Positions 35,511 through 44,149 of a stretch of 64,000 nucleotides of DNA are shown one piece after another. Positions within the stretch are counted from its first letter, which is position 1; every line of letters begins with the position of its first letter. Under the pieces are notes generated by a model. It was not told the origin of the DNA. It was given only the letters and a program-made list of their open reading frames with translations, and did not search any database. Made by a program: the position numbers and the translations under genes. Source of the stretch: JAIBJN01 sp963775505 (lineage in GTDB: Bacteria > Actinomycetota > Thermoleophilia > Gaiellales > Gaiellaceae); NCBI GenBank assembly GCA_963775505.1, contig CAVZIL010000011.1:62001-126000 (forward strand), read 5' to 3'.

Positions 35511-36746
35511 ATGGACAGGTGGGAAGGAATCGAGCGGCCCTACGGCGAGGACGAGGTCGAGCGGCTGCGCGGATCGGTCCGCGTGGAGCACACGCTGGCT
35601 CGGCTGGGCGCGGAGCGCCTCTGGGGGCTTCTGAACGGGGAGCCCTACGTCGCGGCACTGGGCGCGATGACGGGCGGCCAGGCCGTCCAGATGGTGAAGG
35701 CCGGACTCCAGGCCATCTACCTGTCCGGATGGCAGGTCGCCGCCGACGCGAACGTCGCCGGCCAGACCTATCCCGACCAGAGCCTCTATCCCGCGAACAG
35801 CGCGCCGGCGCTCGTCCGGCGCCTGAACCAGGCACTCCTGCGGGCCGACCAGATCGAGCACGCCGAGGGCAACGGGACCGGCCGCCAGTGGCTGGCGCCG
35901 ATCGTCGCCGACGCCGAGGCCGGCTTCGGCGGGCCCCTGAACGCCTTCGAGCTCATGCGGTCGATGATCGAGGCGGGCGCGGCCGGCGTCCACTTCGAGG
36001 ACCAGCTCGCCTCGGAGAAGAAGTGCGGCCACCTCGGCGGCAAGGTGCTCGTCCCCACGCGCCAGTTCGTCCGCACGCTCTCCGCGGCGCGTCTCGCGGC
36101 CGACGTCTGCGACGTTCCGACGATCCTGGTCGCGCGGACGGACGCGCTCAGCGCGACGCTCCTGACGAGCGACGTCGACGAGCGCGACCACCAGTTCCTG
36201 ACGGGCGAGCGGACACCCGAGGGCTACTTCCTCGTCGAGGGCGGGATCGAGTCAGCGATCGCCCGCGGCCTCGCCTACGCGCCCTACGCCGACCTGATCT
36301 GGTGCGAGACGTCGACACCGGACCTCGGCGAGGCGCGCGAGTTCGCCGATGCGATCCACTCCCGCTTCCCCGGCAAGCTGCTCGCGTACAACTGCTCGCC
36401 CTCCTTCAACTGGAGGCGACACCTGGACGATGGGGAGATCGCCCGCTTCCAGGAGGAGCTCGGCGAGCTCGGCTACGCGTTCCAGTTCATCACGCTGGCC
36501 GGATTCCACGCCCTCAACGAGTCGATGTTCGAGCTGGCGCGCGGCTATCGCAGGCGGGGCATGAGCGCCTACGTGGAGCTCCAGCAGCGGGAGTTCGAGC
36601 TCGAGGAGGTCGGCTACACGGCCACGCGGCACCAGCGCGAGGTCGGCGCCGGCTGGTTCGACCTCGTCGCCCAGGCTGTCAGCGCGGGCGAAAGCTCGAC
36701 CCTGGCGCTCAAGGGCTCCACGGAAGAGGCGCAGTTTCACGGGTAG
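35511..36746 (+). CDS. aceA: Isocitrate lyase
   Basis: Splits isocitrate into glyoxylate and succinate. The 411-residue product contains the active-site signature KKCGHLGGK with Cys172, plus YLSGWQVAADANVAG, PIVADAEAGFGG and YNCSPSFNW. ATG 35511 is favoured because AGGAGG (35497-35502) is 8 bases upstream. Second gene of the aceB-aceA operon, controlled by inference by the divergent LysR protein. Confidence 0.96.
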   Translation: MDRWEGIERPYGEDEVERLRGSVRVEHTLARLGAERLWGLLNGEPYVAALGAMTGGQAVQMVKAGLQAIYLSGWQVAADANVAGQTYPDQSLYPANSAPALVRRLNQALLRADQIEHAEGNGTGRQWLAPIVADAEAGFGGPLNAFELMRSMIEAGAAGVHFEDQLASEKKCGHLGGKVLVPTRQFVRTLSAARLAADVCDVPTILVARTDALSATLLTSDVDERDHQFLTGERTPEGYFLVEGGIESAIARGLAYAPYADLIWCETSTPDLGEAREFADAIHSRFPGKLLAYNCSPSFNWRRHLDDGEIARFQEELGELGYAFQFITLAGFHALNESMFELARGYRRRGMSAYVELQQREFELEEVGYTATRHQREVGAGWFDLVAQAVSAGESSTLALKGSTEEAQFHG

Positions 36747-36770
36747 GGCCGAAGCGGCTATAACCCGCGG

Positions 36771-38057
36771 GTGCTCCTCTACGACTCGCTGACCCGCCAG
36801 AAGCAGGAGCTGCCTCCCCCGCCGGGGCCGATTCGCATGTATGTCTGCGGCCCGACGGTGTACCAGCGGATCCACGTCGGCAACGCCCGGCCGTACGTCG
36901 TCTTCATCTGGCTGAAGCGCTGGCTCGAGCACCATGGCTACGACGTCACGCTGGTCGAGAACGTCACCGACGTGAACGACAAGATCTACGAGGCCGCCGA
37001 GAAACAGAGGATCGGGAGCGAGAAGCTCGCGGCCGCCGCCACGCAGTGGTACCTGGAGGACACCGACGACCTCGGGATCGGTCGGCCCGACCACGAGCCG
37101 CTCGCGAGCGAGACGATCCCGGAGATCGTGGCCCTGATCGAGGAGCTGGTCGGCAGAGGCCTGGCGTACGAGTCGCAGGGCGACGTCTACTTCCGCGTCG
37201 CTGCGTACCCTGACTACGGCGAGCTCTCCGGGGCGAAGCTGGAGGACATGGTCGCTCAGGAGCCGAGCGACCTGAAGGAGGACCAGCGCGACTTCGCCCT
37301 CTGGAAGGCGACGAAGCCCCACGAGGACACGTCCTGGCCCTCGCCGTGGGGCCCCGGGCGGCCGGGCTGGCACATCGAGTGCTCCGCCATGGCCGAGAAG
37401 CTCCTCGGGCCGGTCTTCGAGATCCACGGCGGCGGCATCGACCTCCGCTTCCCGCATCACGAGAACGAGCTCGCCCAGTCGCGCGGAGCGGGACGGGAGT
37501 TCGCACAGCTCTGGGCCCACAACGGCCTGCTCGAGCTGGCGGAGGAGAAGATGTCCAAGTCGGTCGGCAACATCGTCTCGCTCCGCGACGCGCTCGACAC
37601 CTACGGCCGCGAGGCGCTCCTCGTCCTCTTCCTGGGCGCCCACTACCGCAGCCCGCTGGAGTACTCCGACGAGGCGATGGAGGCCGCGCGCACTCAGGCG
37701 GAGGACTTCCGGACGGCGTTTCGCGTCGTCGCGCAGACGGGGGACGTTCCCTCCTGGGACGAGCTCGCGTCCGCTCTCGACGACGACTTCAACACGCCGC
37801 GGGCACTCTCGATCCTCCACGCCTGGCGCTCCGCCGGCGAGCTCGACCTGCTGGAGCGCGGGCTCGGGATCTTCGGTCTCGCGGTGGAGTCCGCCGGCGA
37901 CGCCCCCACCGAGGTGATCGGGCTCGCCGAGGAGCGGCAGGCGGCGCGTTCGGCACGTGAGTTCGGCAGGGCGGACGAGCTGCGGGCCGAGATCGAGCGC
38001 CTCGGGTGGGAGGTCCAGGACGTCTCCGACGGCTTTCGCCTCATCCCGAAGGCGTGA
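36771..38057 (+). CDS. cysS: Cysteinyl-tRNA synthetase
   Basis: Charges tRNA-Cys. The 428-residue product contains CGPTVYQRIHVGNARP (zinc Cys and HIGH motif), GWHIECSAMAEKLLG, IHGGGIDLRFPHHENE and KMSKSVGN, then the anticodon-binding domain. It is a CysS, not the mycothiol enzyme MshC: the length and C-terminal domain are complete. GTG start. Its stop overlaps rlmB by GTGA, forming the cysS-rlmB-NYN operon also seen in Bacillus. Confidence 0.96.
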   Translation: MLLYDSLTRQKQELPPPPGPIRMYVCGPTVYQRIHVGNARPYVVFIWLKRWLEHHGYDVTLVENVTDVNDKIYEAAEKQRIGSEKLAAAATQWYLEDTDDLGIGRPDHEPLASETIPEIVALIEELVGRGLAYESQGDVYFRVAAYPDYGELSGAKLEDMVAQEPSDLKEDQRDFALWKATKPHEDTSWPSPWGPGRPGWHIECSAMAEKLLGPVFEIHGGGIDLRFPHHENELAQSRGAGREFAQLWAHNGLLELAEEKMSKSVGNIVSLRDALDTYGREALLVLFLGAHYRSPLEYSDEAMEAARTQAEDFRTAFRVVAQTGDVPSWDELASALDDDFNTPRALSILHAWRSAGELDLLERGLGIFGLAVESAGDAPTEVIGLAEERQAARSAREFGRADELRAEIERLGWEVQDVSDGFRLIPKA

Positions 38058-38770
38058 CGCGGGAGCTCGTCTACGGCCGGCAGCCCGTGCGGGAGGTCCT
38101 CCGCGCGGGCAAGCGCCAGATCCTCGAGCTCCTCGTCACCGAGCGTGCGCTCGGGGCCGAGCCGTGGCTTCGGGAGGTCTCGGGGCCCCGCGTGCATGTC
38201 CACCGAGAGGGCCGGCTCACCGAGACGGCCGGAACGAGGGAGCACCAAGGGGTCGTCGCCTTCTGCGAGCCCTACCGCTACGCCGCGGCACACGAGATTG
38301 CGGTCGGTGAGAGCGCTCTCGTCGTCTGCCTCGACCAGGTCACCGACCCGCACAACCTGGGCGCTGTCGTCCGCAGCGCCGAGGGCGCGGGAGCGAGCGG
38401 CGTCGTCATCACGGAGCGAAACGCCGCCCGCGTGACCCCCGCCGTGTGCAAGGCATCGGCAGGCGCGGTCGAGCACCTGCCGGTGGCCGTCGTGGTCAAC
38501 CTCGGGCGTTACCTCGAGGAGATCAAGGGCCCGCGGCTCTGGGTCTGGGCGGCGGACGGCGCCGCCGAGACCCCGGTGTGGAGCGCAGACCTCACGGGGA
38601 GCGTCGCCCTCGCGTTCGGCGCCGAGGGGCGAGGCCTTCGGCCAGGGGTGCGAAGAGCCTGCGACGATGCCTTCTGCGTCCCGCTCGCCGGCAGCGTCGA
38701 GTCGCTGAACGTGAGCGTCGCGGCCGGAGTCTCCCTCTTCGAGGCCGCGAGGCAGCGCAGGCATTCTTAG
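38054..38770 (+). CDS. rlmB: RlmB-type 23S rRNA 2'-O-methyltransferase
   Basis: A SPOUT (TrmH-family) methyltransferase of 238 residues, starting GTG in the cysS stop. It has the N-terminal substrate-binding domain (VYGRQPVREVLRAGKRQI) and the knot motifs NLGAVVRSAEGAGA, FGAEGRGLR and GSVESLNVSVAAGVSLFE. Known role of RlmB: 2'-O-methylation of G2251 in 23S rRNA with S-adenosylmethionine. TrmH relatives cannot be fully excluded, but the cysS/sigH context supports RlmB. Confidence 0.92.
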   Translation: MTRELVYGRQPVREVLRAGKRQILELLVTERALGAEPWLREVSGPRVHVHREGRLTETAGTREHQGVVAFCEPYRYAAAHEIAVGESALVVCLDQVTDPHNLGAVVRSAEGAGASGVVITERNAARVTPAVCKASAGAVEHLPVAVVVNLGRYLEEIKGPRLWVWAADGAAETPVWSADLTGSVALAFGAEGRGLRPGVRRACDDAFCVPLAGSVESLNVSVAAGVSLFEAARQRRHS

Positions 38771-38773
38771 ACC

Positions 38774-39211
38774 GTGCTCTACCTCTTCGACGGTTACAAC
38801 ATCCTCCACGCCGGCGAGTTCACAGACCGGCGCGAGCTCGTCGACGCCCTGGCCAGCTTCGTCGCCGTCCGCGGCGCGCGGGGCGTCGTCGTCTTCGACG
38901 GGGTGGGAGACGACGCGGCCTACGGCGCTCTCGAGGTTCGCTTCGCCTCGCCGGCCGACACGCTGCTCGAGCGTCTCGCCGCCGAGCACCGCCGGCACGA
39001 GGAGGTCTGGGTCGTCTCCTCCGACCGCGCCGTCCGCGGGACGGCGGGGCAGGAGACGCGCCGCCTCTCGTCGAAGGCATTTCTGCAGGAGCTCGCCGCC
39101 GGACGGGCGAGCGGGCCCGGTCCGACATCCGGTCTCGGGCGCTCCCAGATCGAAGACGCCCTCGACGACGAGACGAGGGAAAGGCTCGAGCGGCTTCGCC
39201 GGAACCGTTGA
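38774..39211 (+). CDS. NYN-domain ribonuclease (YacP/Rae1-like)
   Basis: A 145-residue NYN/PIN-like nuclease: YLFDGYNILH at the start, GVVVFDGVGD in the middle and WVVSSDRAVRG toward the end supply the acidic metal-binding residues. In Bacillus the homologue (YacP/Rae1) cuts mRNA in the ribosomal A site. It starts with GTG three bases after rlmB and precedes sigH, exactly the Bacillus order. Confidence 0.9.
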   Translation: MLYLFDGYNILHAGEFTDRRELVDALASFVAVRGARGVVVFDGVGDDAAYGALEVRFASPADTLLERLAAEHRRHEEVWVVSSDRAVRGTAGQETRRLSSKAFLQELAAGRASGPGPTSGLGRSQIEDALDDETRERLERLRRNR

Positions 39212-39313
39212 AGTTTCCGGGGCTCCTTGCTACGATCGAGACCTCAACTTGAGGGTTAGGGTTTGTCGAGAGGGCTGTTCGGCCCTCCGAAACCGCTCCC
39301 AGGAGGAACGTCC

Positions 39314-39982
39314 GTGGCCCGCCGTCAGCCCGCAGTCGCCCGCACCGCTCAAGAGCGCAGTCAGCGAGAGCTCGCCGATCTCCAGCTCGTCGTGCGCGCG
39401 CGGAACGGCGACGAAGCGGCGATGGACGCGCTCATCCGCCGCTACACGGGCTTCGTCAGGCTGAAGGCCAGCTCGTACTTCCTGGTCGGCGGGGAGTCCG
39501 ACGATCTCAACCAGGAGGGCCTGATCGGGCTCTACAAGGCCGTCCGCGACTTCCGGGCGGACAAGGAGACGTCCTTCCGGAGCTTCGCCGAGCTCTGTAT
39601 CACCCGCCAGATCATCACGGCGATCAAGACCGCGACCCGCTTCAAGCACGCGCCGCTCAACACGTACGTCTCCTTCAGCCAGACCCCGGCAGGCCAGGAC
39701 GACGGCGAGTGCACGCTCGGGGACGCCCTCCCGGGCCCCGGCGTCGACGACCCCGCGATCTGCGTCATCTCGACGGAGGAGCTCCAGAGCCTCATCTTCT
39801 GCCTGGGCACGGGCCTCTCGTCTCTCGAGTCGGACGCCCTCCGCCTCTACCTGGAGGGCAATTCGTACGAGGAGATGGCCGAGCAGCTCGGCTGCGACAC
39901 AAAGACGATCGACAACGCGCTCCAGCGCGTCAAGCGCAAGGTGCTCCAGCACCAGTCGAGCCGCGCCGTCCTCGACGATTAG
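39314..39982 (+). CDS. sigH: SigH-like RNA polymerase sigma factor
   Basis: The product has 222 residues from GTG 39314; AGGAGG at 39301-39306 decides the start over the earlier TTG. Sigma region 2 (MDALIRRYTGFVRLKASSYF then DDLNQEGLIGLYKAVRDF) and region 4 (SYEEMAEQLGCDTKTIDNAL) fit the sporulation/stationary sigma factor SigH group. In Bacillus SigH starts the sporulation and post-exponential programme. This lineage is not known to form spores, so its regulon is open. It ends the conserved backbone; rpmG-secE-nusG, which follow in Bacillus, do not follow here. Confidence 0.92.
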   Translation: MARRQPAVARTAQERSQRELADLQLVVRARNGDEAAMDALIRRYTGFVRLKASSYFLVGGESDDLNQEGLIGLYKAVRDFRADKETSFRSFAELCITRQIITAIKTATRFKHAPLNTYVSFSQTPAGQDDGECTLGDALPGPGVDDPAICVISTEELQSLIFCLGTGLSSLESDALRLYLEGNSYEEMAEQLGCDTKTIDNALQRVKRKVLQHQSSRAVLDD

Positions 39983-40048
39983 CCGTTCGTCGCGCTGCGC
40001 ACGCGGCCCTTCTGCAGGGTGCTCCAAAAGCCGTCGAACTCCGGAAGG

Positions 40049-40121
40049 AGCCGGAGGCGGGACTCGAACCCACGACCTACGGATTACAAATCCGTTGCTC
40101 TACCAGCTGAGCTACTCCGGC
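40049..40121 (-). tRNA. tRNA-Thr (anticodon TGT)
   Basis: A complete cloverleaf of 73 bases. Acceptor GCCGGAG/CTCCGGC, D arm with AGCTCAGCTGGTAGAGC, anticodon arm ACGGA-TTTGTAA-TCCGT, T arm GTGGG-TTCGAGT-CCCGC. The CCA end is not encoded. It reads ACA codons. Confidence 0.97.
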
Positions 40122-40826
40122 ACGAGGAACATGGTAGGCGAACTGACACCATATACCGCAACCTGCGCGACGTCCGCGTCCAGTGCAAGACAGGGAGCCT
40201 CCGCGACGGAGCTGTGCGCTTCTCGACATGCAGTTCGTACGGGCATCACTCTCGTCCGCGGACACATCGGCGCGACTATCTTGGAGAGATCGATTGCTTT
40301 GCCGTCTACTCGCGCGCGCTACGGTACGACGGCTGGCCGGTTGAAGGAGCGCTGAATCGAGCCAGCGCAAACGGACAGGCGGCTCGTGAGTCCCGAGAGC
40401 TCGAGTGACAGTCACGGACGTTAGAACCGTCCTCGCGGCGAGCAACGCGGCCCGGCGGCACGAGGCCTCATTTGGACAAGTTCCTAAGGCTGGTCCTGCG
40501 AAGGGCGCCGAGACGTACTTGGGCACGACCATCGCCCAGGCGTTGAGGACGAGCTCGCGCATCTCCTCCCCGTCGATCGCCTCCAGCCGCACGCGGGCCC
40601 AGTTGAAGCGCAGCTCCGACTCGACCGGCAGCATGAACTTCTCCGGCTCGTTCTCCACGAGCGCCCGGCGCCACTCCTTGGGGAAGCCGAAGCCCATGAC
40701 CGTCTCGTCGCGGGAGAAGTCGACGAAGACGATCTGTCCCACCCGGAACTTGACGCGGCCCTGAACGAACACCTCGTACGCCCTCGGGAGAGTGAGCGCG
40801 TACTCCCGCACGTCCGCGACCGTCAC
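40077..40826 (-). CDS. MmcQ/YjbR-family protein, 3' end disrupted
   Basis: GTG 40826 gives VTVADVREYALTLPRAYEV, the usual MmcQ/YjbR beginning, and the core (VGQIVFVDFSRDE, FGFPKEWRRALVENEP, LRFNWARVRLEAID) is intact up to about residue 110 (WAMVVPKYV). YjbR proteins have a CyaY-like fold and are often DNA-binding. The frame then runs 140 more residues without any family resemblance and ends inside the tRNA-Thr gene, where the translated tRNA reads VAQLVEQRICNP. The true stop has been lost, probably by a deletion, rearrangement or base error between 40480 and 40530. Confidence 0.7.
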   Translation of the reverse strand: MTVADVREYALTLPRAYEVFVQGRVKFRVGQIVFVDFSRDETVMGFGFPKEWRRALVENEPEKFMLPVESELRFNWARVRLEAIDGEEMRELVLNAWAMVVPKYVSAPFAGPALGTCPNEASCRRAALLAARTVLTSVTVTRALGTHEPPVRLRWLDSALLQPASRRTVARASRRQSNRSLQDSRADVSADESDARTNCMSRSAQLRRGGSLSCTGRGRRAGCGIWCQFAYHVPRAGVAQLVEQRICNP

Positions 40827-41015
40827 TCCCGTCGATCGCTTGCCCACCCGGTCACTGTAGAGGGGAGGATGCGGCGGTTGTGGCGCCATCGCCGCGGCGG
40901 CCGGCGGCACCCTTCTGGCGCCTCCCGGGATGCTTCCCGCGGGCGCCGAGACCGCCGCCTGCGGGGCGTGAGGCCACGGAATTCACGCTTCCGCAGCCTC
41001 GTTTAAAGAGGTGTG

Positions 41016-41277
41016 ATGCGTACGATCAAGAACATCCGGGCCGAGCTCGAGCGTGCCGTCGAACGGCGCGCCGAGCTCTGGCACGAGCTCAACGACGGCT
41101 TCGACCCCGGCCAAGTCGGCCGAGGCCGCCGAGCTCTCGAAGCAGATCGACGAGCTGTGGGCTGAGGCGCGCGCCCTGCGCGCCCACGACCGTTTCGGCC
41201 CGTCGGATGCGATCCGCGCCCGTGCTCGGGCCGAAGAGCGGCTCGAGCGCGACTCGCGGCGACTCAAGGCCGCCTGA
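41016..41277 (+). CDS. Small coiled-coil protein, frame broken
   Basis: ATG 41016 opens MRTIKNIRAELERAVERRAE then ELNDGFDP. One extra C in the run CCCC at 41105-41108 breaks the frame. Removing it continues as KSAEAAELSKQIDELWAEAR and ends at 41277 with RRLKAA. The rebuilt product is 86 residues of heptad-rich, highly charged helix. No family is recognised; proteins of this kind are common in actinobacteria. The perfect terminator after it supports a real transcript end. Confidence 0.65.
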
Positions 41278-41287
41278 GGCGGCCCCC

Positions 41288-41313
41288 GAGAAGGCGGCTC
41301 AGGCCGCCTTCTC
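41288..41313. terminator. Bidirectional terminator
   Basis: A perfect 11-bp stem GAGAAGGCGGC / GCCGCCTTCTC with loop TCAG, followed by TTCT, lies between two convergent genes and overlaps the last codons of the minus-strand one. Confidence 0.85.
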
Positions 41314-41547
41314 TTCTGCGGGTGAGACCCGGTCTGCCGCGAGCGGCATCAGGTAGCCGCAGCGAGTGCACATGACGACGATCACGGGGATGGAGTCCTT
41401 GCCGTTGCCCGACGAGCTCAGCTCGCAGGGCTGCTGGCCGACCCCGAGCCGGTCGACCGCCTTGCACAGCGGGCAGGAGACCGCGTAGCGAGCCAGGTGT
41501 TCCTCGACGACGGCGACGTCGACGCCGGCGGCCGCAGGTTTCGCCAT
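41299..41547 (-). CDS. Small zinc-ribbon protein
   Basis: The 82-residue product has two CxxC pairs, CPLCK and CTRCGY, about 39 residues apart, which makes a zinc ribbon. The segment between contains KDSIPVIVVMC, a beta-rich core. No enzyme motif. It may be a nucleic-acid- or protein-binding module. It is convergent with the coiled-coil gene and shares a terminator with it. Confidence 0.7.
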   Translation of the reverse strand: MAKPAAAGVDVAVVEEHLARYAVSCPLCKAVDRLGVGQQPCELSSSGNGKDSIPVIVVMCTRCGYLMPLAADRVSPAEEKAA

Positions 41548-41634
41548 TCTTCGACCGTAGCGGCGTCCTCGCACGCGGTCATTCCCCCGTTCGGGGAGGA
41601 GCGTTGCGAAGCCGCCATCAGCGTCGGCGGCACA

Positions 41635-42567
41635 ATGAGAGACATGCACGGGCACCACGACCACGGCAACCTTCGCGTGACCGGCGCCGCCGATCGCCGG
41701 CTGCTCGCGCTCTCGCTCGCGCTCCTCCTCGGGTTCATGGTCGCGGAGATCGTGTTCGGGATCCTCGCGAGCTCGCTGGCGCTGCTCGCCGACGCCGGCC
41801 ACATGCTCACCGACGCGGCGGCGCTCGCGTTGGCGCTCCTCGCGGCCTCGCTGGCGGCCCGGCCGGCGGGCGGGCGCTGGACGTTCGGGTTCGGGCGCGT
41901 CGAGATCCTGGCGGCGCAGGCCAACGGGATCACCCTCCTGCTCTTCGGGATCTGGATCGTCTACGAAGCGATCCGCCGGCTGATCGATCCGCCCGACGTG
42001 GACGCCGCGGTGGTCGGGATCGTCGCGGCGGTCGGCATCGCCGTGAACCTCGTCGTCGTCGCGCTCCTCTCCCGCGCGCGCCGGCAGAGCCTCAACGTTC
42101 GCGGTGCCTACCTGCACATCGTCACCGACCTGGCTGCGTTCGTGGGCACGGGCGTTGCCGCGCTTCTCATCCTCCTCACCGGCTGGAACCGGCTCGATCC
42201 GGTCGCCTCGCTGCTGGTCGCGGGGCTCATGTTCGCCGCGTCGTGGACGCTCCTGCGCGAATCGGGGCGGATCTTCCTGGAGGGCGCTCCCGCCTCCGCA
42301 CCGCCGGCCGACGTCGGGCCGGCGATTGCGGCCCACCCCGGTGTCGTCGAGGCGCACGACCTCCACGTCTGGACGGTCACGGACGGCTTCCCCGCGCTCT
42401 CCGCTCACGTCCTCGTCCAGCCGGGCGCGGATTGCCACCGCATCCGGCTCGAGCTCGAGGCCCTCCTCCACGAGCAGTTCGCGATCGACCACACGACGCT
42501 GCAGGTCGAGCACGTCGGAACGGCACGCGGGCTCGAGATCACCCGCACGGGGCCGGGCGAGGACTAG
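41635..42567 (+). CDS. Cation diffusion facilitator (zinc efflux) transporter
   Basis: A CDF-family antiporter of about 310 residues that exports Zn2+ or similar ions in exchange for protons. Seen: His-rich N-terminus (MHGHHDHG), six membrane spans, the metal sites LADAGHMLTDA in TM2 and YLHIVTDLAAF in TM5, and the cytosolic C-terminal domain with HDLHVWTVTDG. The start could be ATG 41635 or 41644. It precedes secG after 16 bases. Confidence 0.92.
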   Translation: MRDMHGHHDHGNLRVTGAADRRLLALSLALLLGFMVAEIVFGILASSLALLADAGHMLTDAAALALALLAASLAARPAGGRWTFGFGRVEILAAQANGITLLLFGIWIVYEAIRRLIDPPDVDAAVVGIVAAVGIAVNLVVVALLSRARRQSLNVRGAYLHIVTDLAAFVGTGVAALLILLTGWNRLDPVASLLVAGLMFAASWTLLRESGRIFLEGAPASAPPADVGPAIAAHPGVVEAHDLHVWTVTDGFPALSAHVLVQPGADCHRIRLELEALLHEQFAIDHTTLQVEHVGTARGLEITRTGPGED

Positions 42568-42583
42568 CTGCTAGCCTGGGCGC

Positions 42584-42805
42584 GTGCTCGGATTCTTCGC
42601 GGTCATCCAGGTTCTGCTCTCCGCCGCCCTCGTCGTTCTCGTTCTCCTTCACTCGGGCCGGGACACGGGCTTCGGCGGCCTCGGCTTCACGCCGGCCTCT
42701 CAGGGAGGCCAGCACATCGTGGAGCGGAACCTCACGCGGCTGACCGTGTTCGTGGCGCTCCTCTTCGCCGCCAACACGGTCGTTCTCTTCTACCAGTTCG
42801 ACTAA
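42584..42805 (+). CDS. secG: SecG preprotein translocase subunit
   Basis: A 73-residue protein with two membrane spans (about 3-22 and 52-70) linked by the conserved loop GGLGFTPASQGGQ and the ERNLTRLT motif. SecG assists the SecYEG channel. GTG start. Its stop overlaps the rebuilt end of the convergent MoaD gene. Confidence 0.9.
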   Translation: MLGFFAVIQVLLSAALVVLVLLHSGRDTGFGGLGFTPASQGGQHIVERNLTRLTVFVALLFAANTVVLFYQFD

Positions 42806-43073
42806 GAACGAACGCCGCCCGCCCGCGATGGCGGCGACGATCCGGACCGTCTCGCTGCCCGCGAGCTCGGTCGCCAGGCCGTCACGGTCGCGGGCGTCGA
42901 CACCGTCGACGTAGACGTTCACGAGGCGCCGGAGCTCGCCGCGCTCGTCGAGGACGAGGTTCGCGACCGGCAGCTCGCGCAGGGCCTCACCCAGGGTTCC
43001 GGCGTCGAGCTCGAAGCGGTTGCGCCCGCCGGCCTCGGCGGCGAGGAGCCGAGGGAAGAAGGACTACGGTCAC
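42802..43073 (-). CDS. MoaD/ThiS-like sulfur-carrier protein, frame broken
   Basis: GTG 43073 overlaps the BNR gene stop (GTGA) and begins VTVVLLP. After removal of one G from the run 43053-43055 (C on the coding strand) it reads RLLAAEAGGRNRFELDAG, then LVNVYVDGVDARDRDGL and VRIVAAIAGG. A second extra base near 42822 is needed to stop at 42802. The rebuilt length is 89 residues, ideal for MoaD. The family ends in GG, which is activated and carries sulfur for molybdopterin or related synthesis; here the GG lies close to the end. Pairing with a BNR-repeat gene upstream is common in actinobacteria. Confidence 0.7.
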
Positions 43074-44149
43074 GAAGAGCTTCGAGCGGCTTCCACCGAG
43101 AGGATCGGCGGAAGCTGGTCGGCCGCCTCGACCCACGTGTCGCCGGCGTCCGCGGAGACGAAGACCGAGCCGCTCTGGGTGCCGAGGTAGATCCCGGGCG
43201 GATCGAGCCGGTCGGAGGAGAAGCCCTCGCGCATGACCGCTCCCCACGCGCGCTGCGGCAGGCCGTCGGTCAGGAGCTCCCACGACGAGCCACCGTCCCG
43301 CGTCCGGTACACGCCGAGCCGTCCGTTGGGCGTCACCCGGTTCTCGGAGCTCTCCTCGGGGACGACGAACGCGGAGTCGGGCTCGCGGTGGTCGAGCGCC
43401 AGCGGGAAGCCGAAGCCGCTCGGGAGCCCGTTTCCCTCCAACCGCTCCCAGCTCCCGCCGCGGTCGTCGGAGCGGTAGACGCCGCAGTGGTTCTGCTGCC
43501 AGAGCCGCTCGGGTCGCGCCGGATGGACGAGCAGCTTGTGCACGCACTGGCCCAGCTCGGGGAAGGGATCGGGCAGGAAGTCGGCCGCCGTGCCCTTGTT
43601 CGCCGGCGTCCAGGACTCGCCGCCGTCCTCGCTCCTGAAGACGCCGGCGGCGGAGATGCCCACGAACATGCGGCCCGGCTCGTCCGGGTCGAGGGCGACC
43701 GAGTGGCAGCACATGCCGCCTGCGCCCGGGTGCCAGCGGTCGCGGGTCTCGTGGCGCACGATGCCCTCGACGGGCGTCCAGCTCGCCCCGCCGTCGTCGG
43801 TGCGAAAGAGGACGCCGGGCGCCGCGCCGAGCCAGAGCCGACCGTCCTCGCCCTCGCGCCCGGGCTCGACGTGCCAGGTCTTCTCGAGCGTCAGCTCCGT
43901 GTCCTCCGGAAGCCCGAGCTCCTCCGCCCGGGCCCAGGTCTCGCCCCGGTCGGCCGAGCGATGGACCGTCGCGCCGTAGACCTCGCTGTTGGTGGCCGCG
44001 TGGATCGTCCCGTCGCGCGGGTCGGCGACCGCGTGGAAGATCGACCAGCCGGTGAGGAAGGGGCCGGCGAGCTCCCACTCGCGGCGGCCGTCGTCGCTCT
44101 CGAGCAGGAAGAGCCCCTTGCGCGTGCCGACGAGGACGAGGACGCTCAT
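43070..44149 (-). CDS. BNR/sialidase-like beta-propeller protein
   Basis: A 359-residue cytoplasmic propeller with at least five Asp-box repeats: RSADRGETW, RTDDGGASW, RSEDGGESW, RSDDRGGSW, RTRDGGSSW and VSADAGDTW. There is no signal peptide and no sialidase Arg triad is evident, so sialidase activity is unlikely. The family is typically found with a MoaD-like gene, as here. It overlaps both neighbours by a few bases, forming an operon with the TldE- and MoaD-like genes. Confidence 0.85.
   Translation of the reverse strand: MSVLVLVGTRKGLFLLESDDGRREWELAGPFLTGWSIFHAVADPRDGTIHAATNSEVYGATVHRSADRGETWARAEELGLPEDTELTLEKTWHVEPGREGEDGRLWLGAAPGVLFRTDDGGASWTPVEGIVRHETRDRWHPGAGGMCCHSVALDPDEPGRMFVGISAAGVFRSEDGGESWTPANKGTAADFLPDPFPELGQCVHKLLVHPARPERLWQQNHCGVYRSDDRGGSWERLEGNGLPSGFGFPLALDHREPDSAFVVPEESSENRVTPNGRLGVYRTRDGGSSWELLTDGLPQRAWGAVMREGFSSDRLDPPGIYLGTQSGSVFVSADAGDTWVEAADQLPPILSVEAARSSS

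Noticed and set aside
40122..40480. Possible small genes between tRNA-Thr and the YjbR domain
   Set aside because: No frame has a ribosome-binding site, motif or typical codon pattern; the region looks like eroded sequence.
43070..44149. Functional sialidase
   Set aside because: Asp-boxes are present, but no signal peptide or Arg triad; the MoaD neighbour suggests another role.
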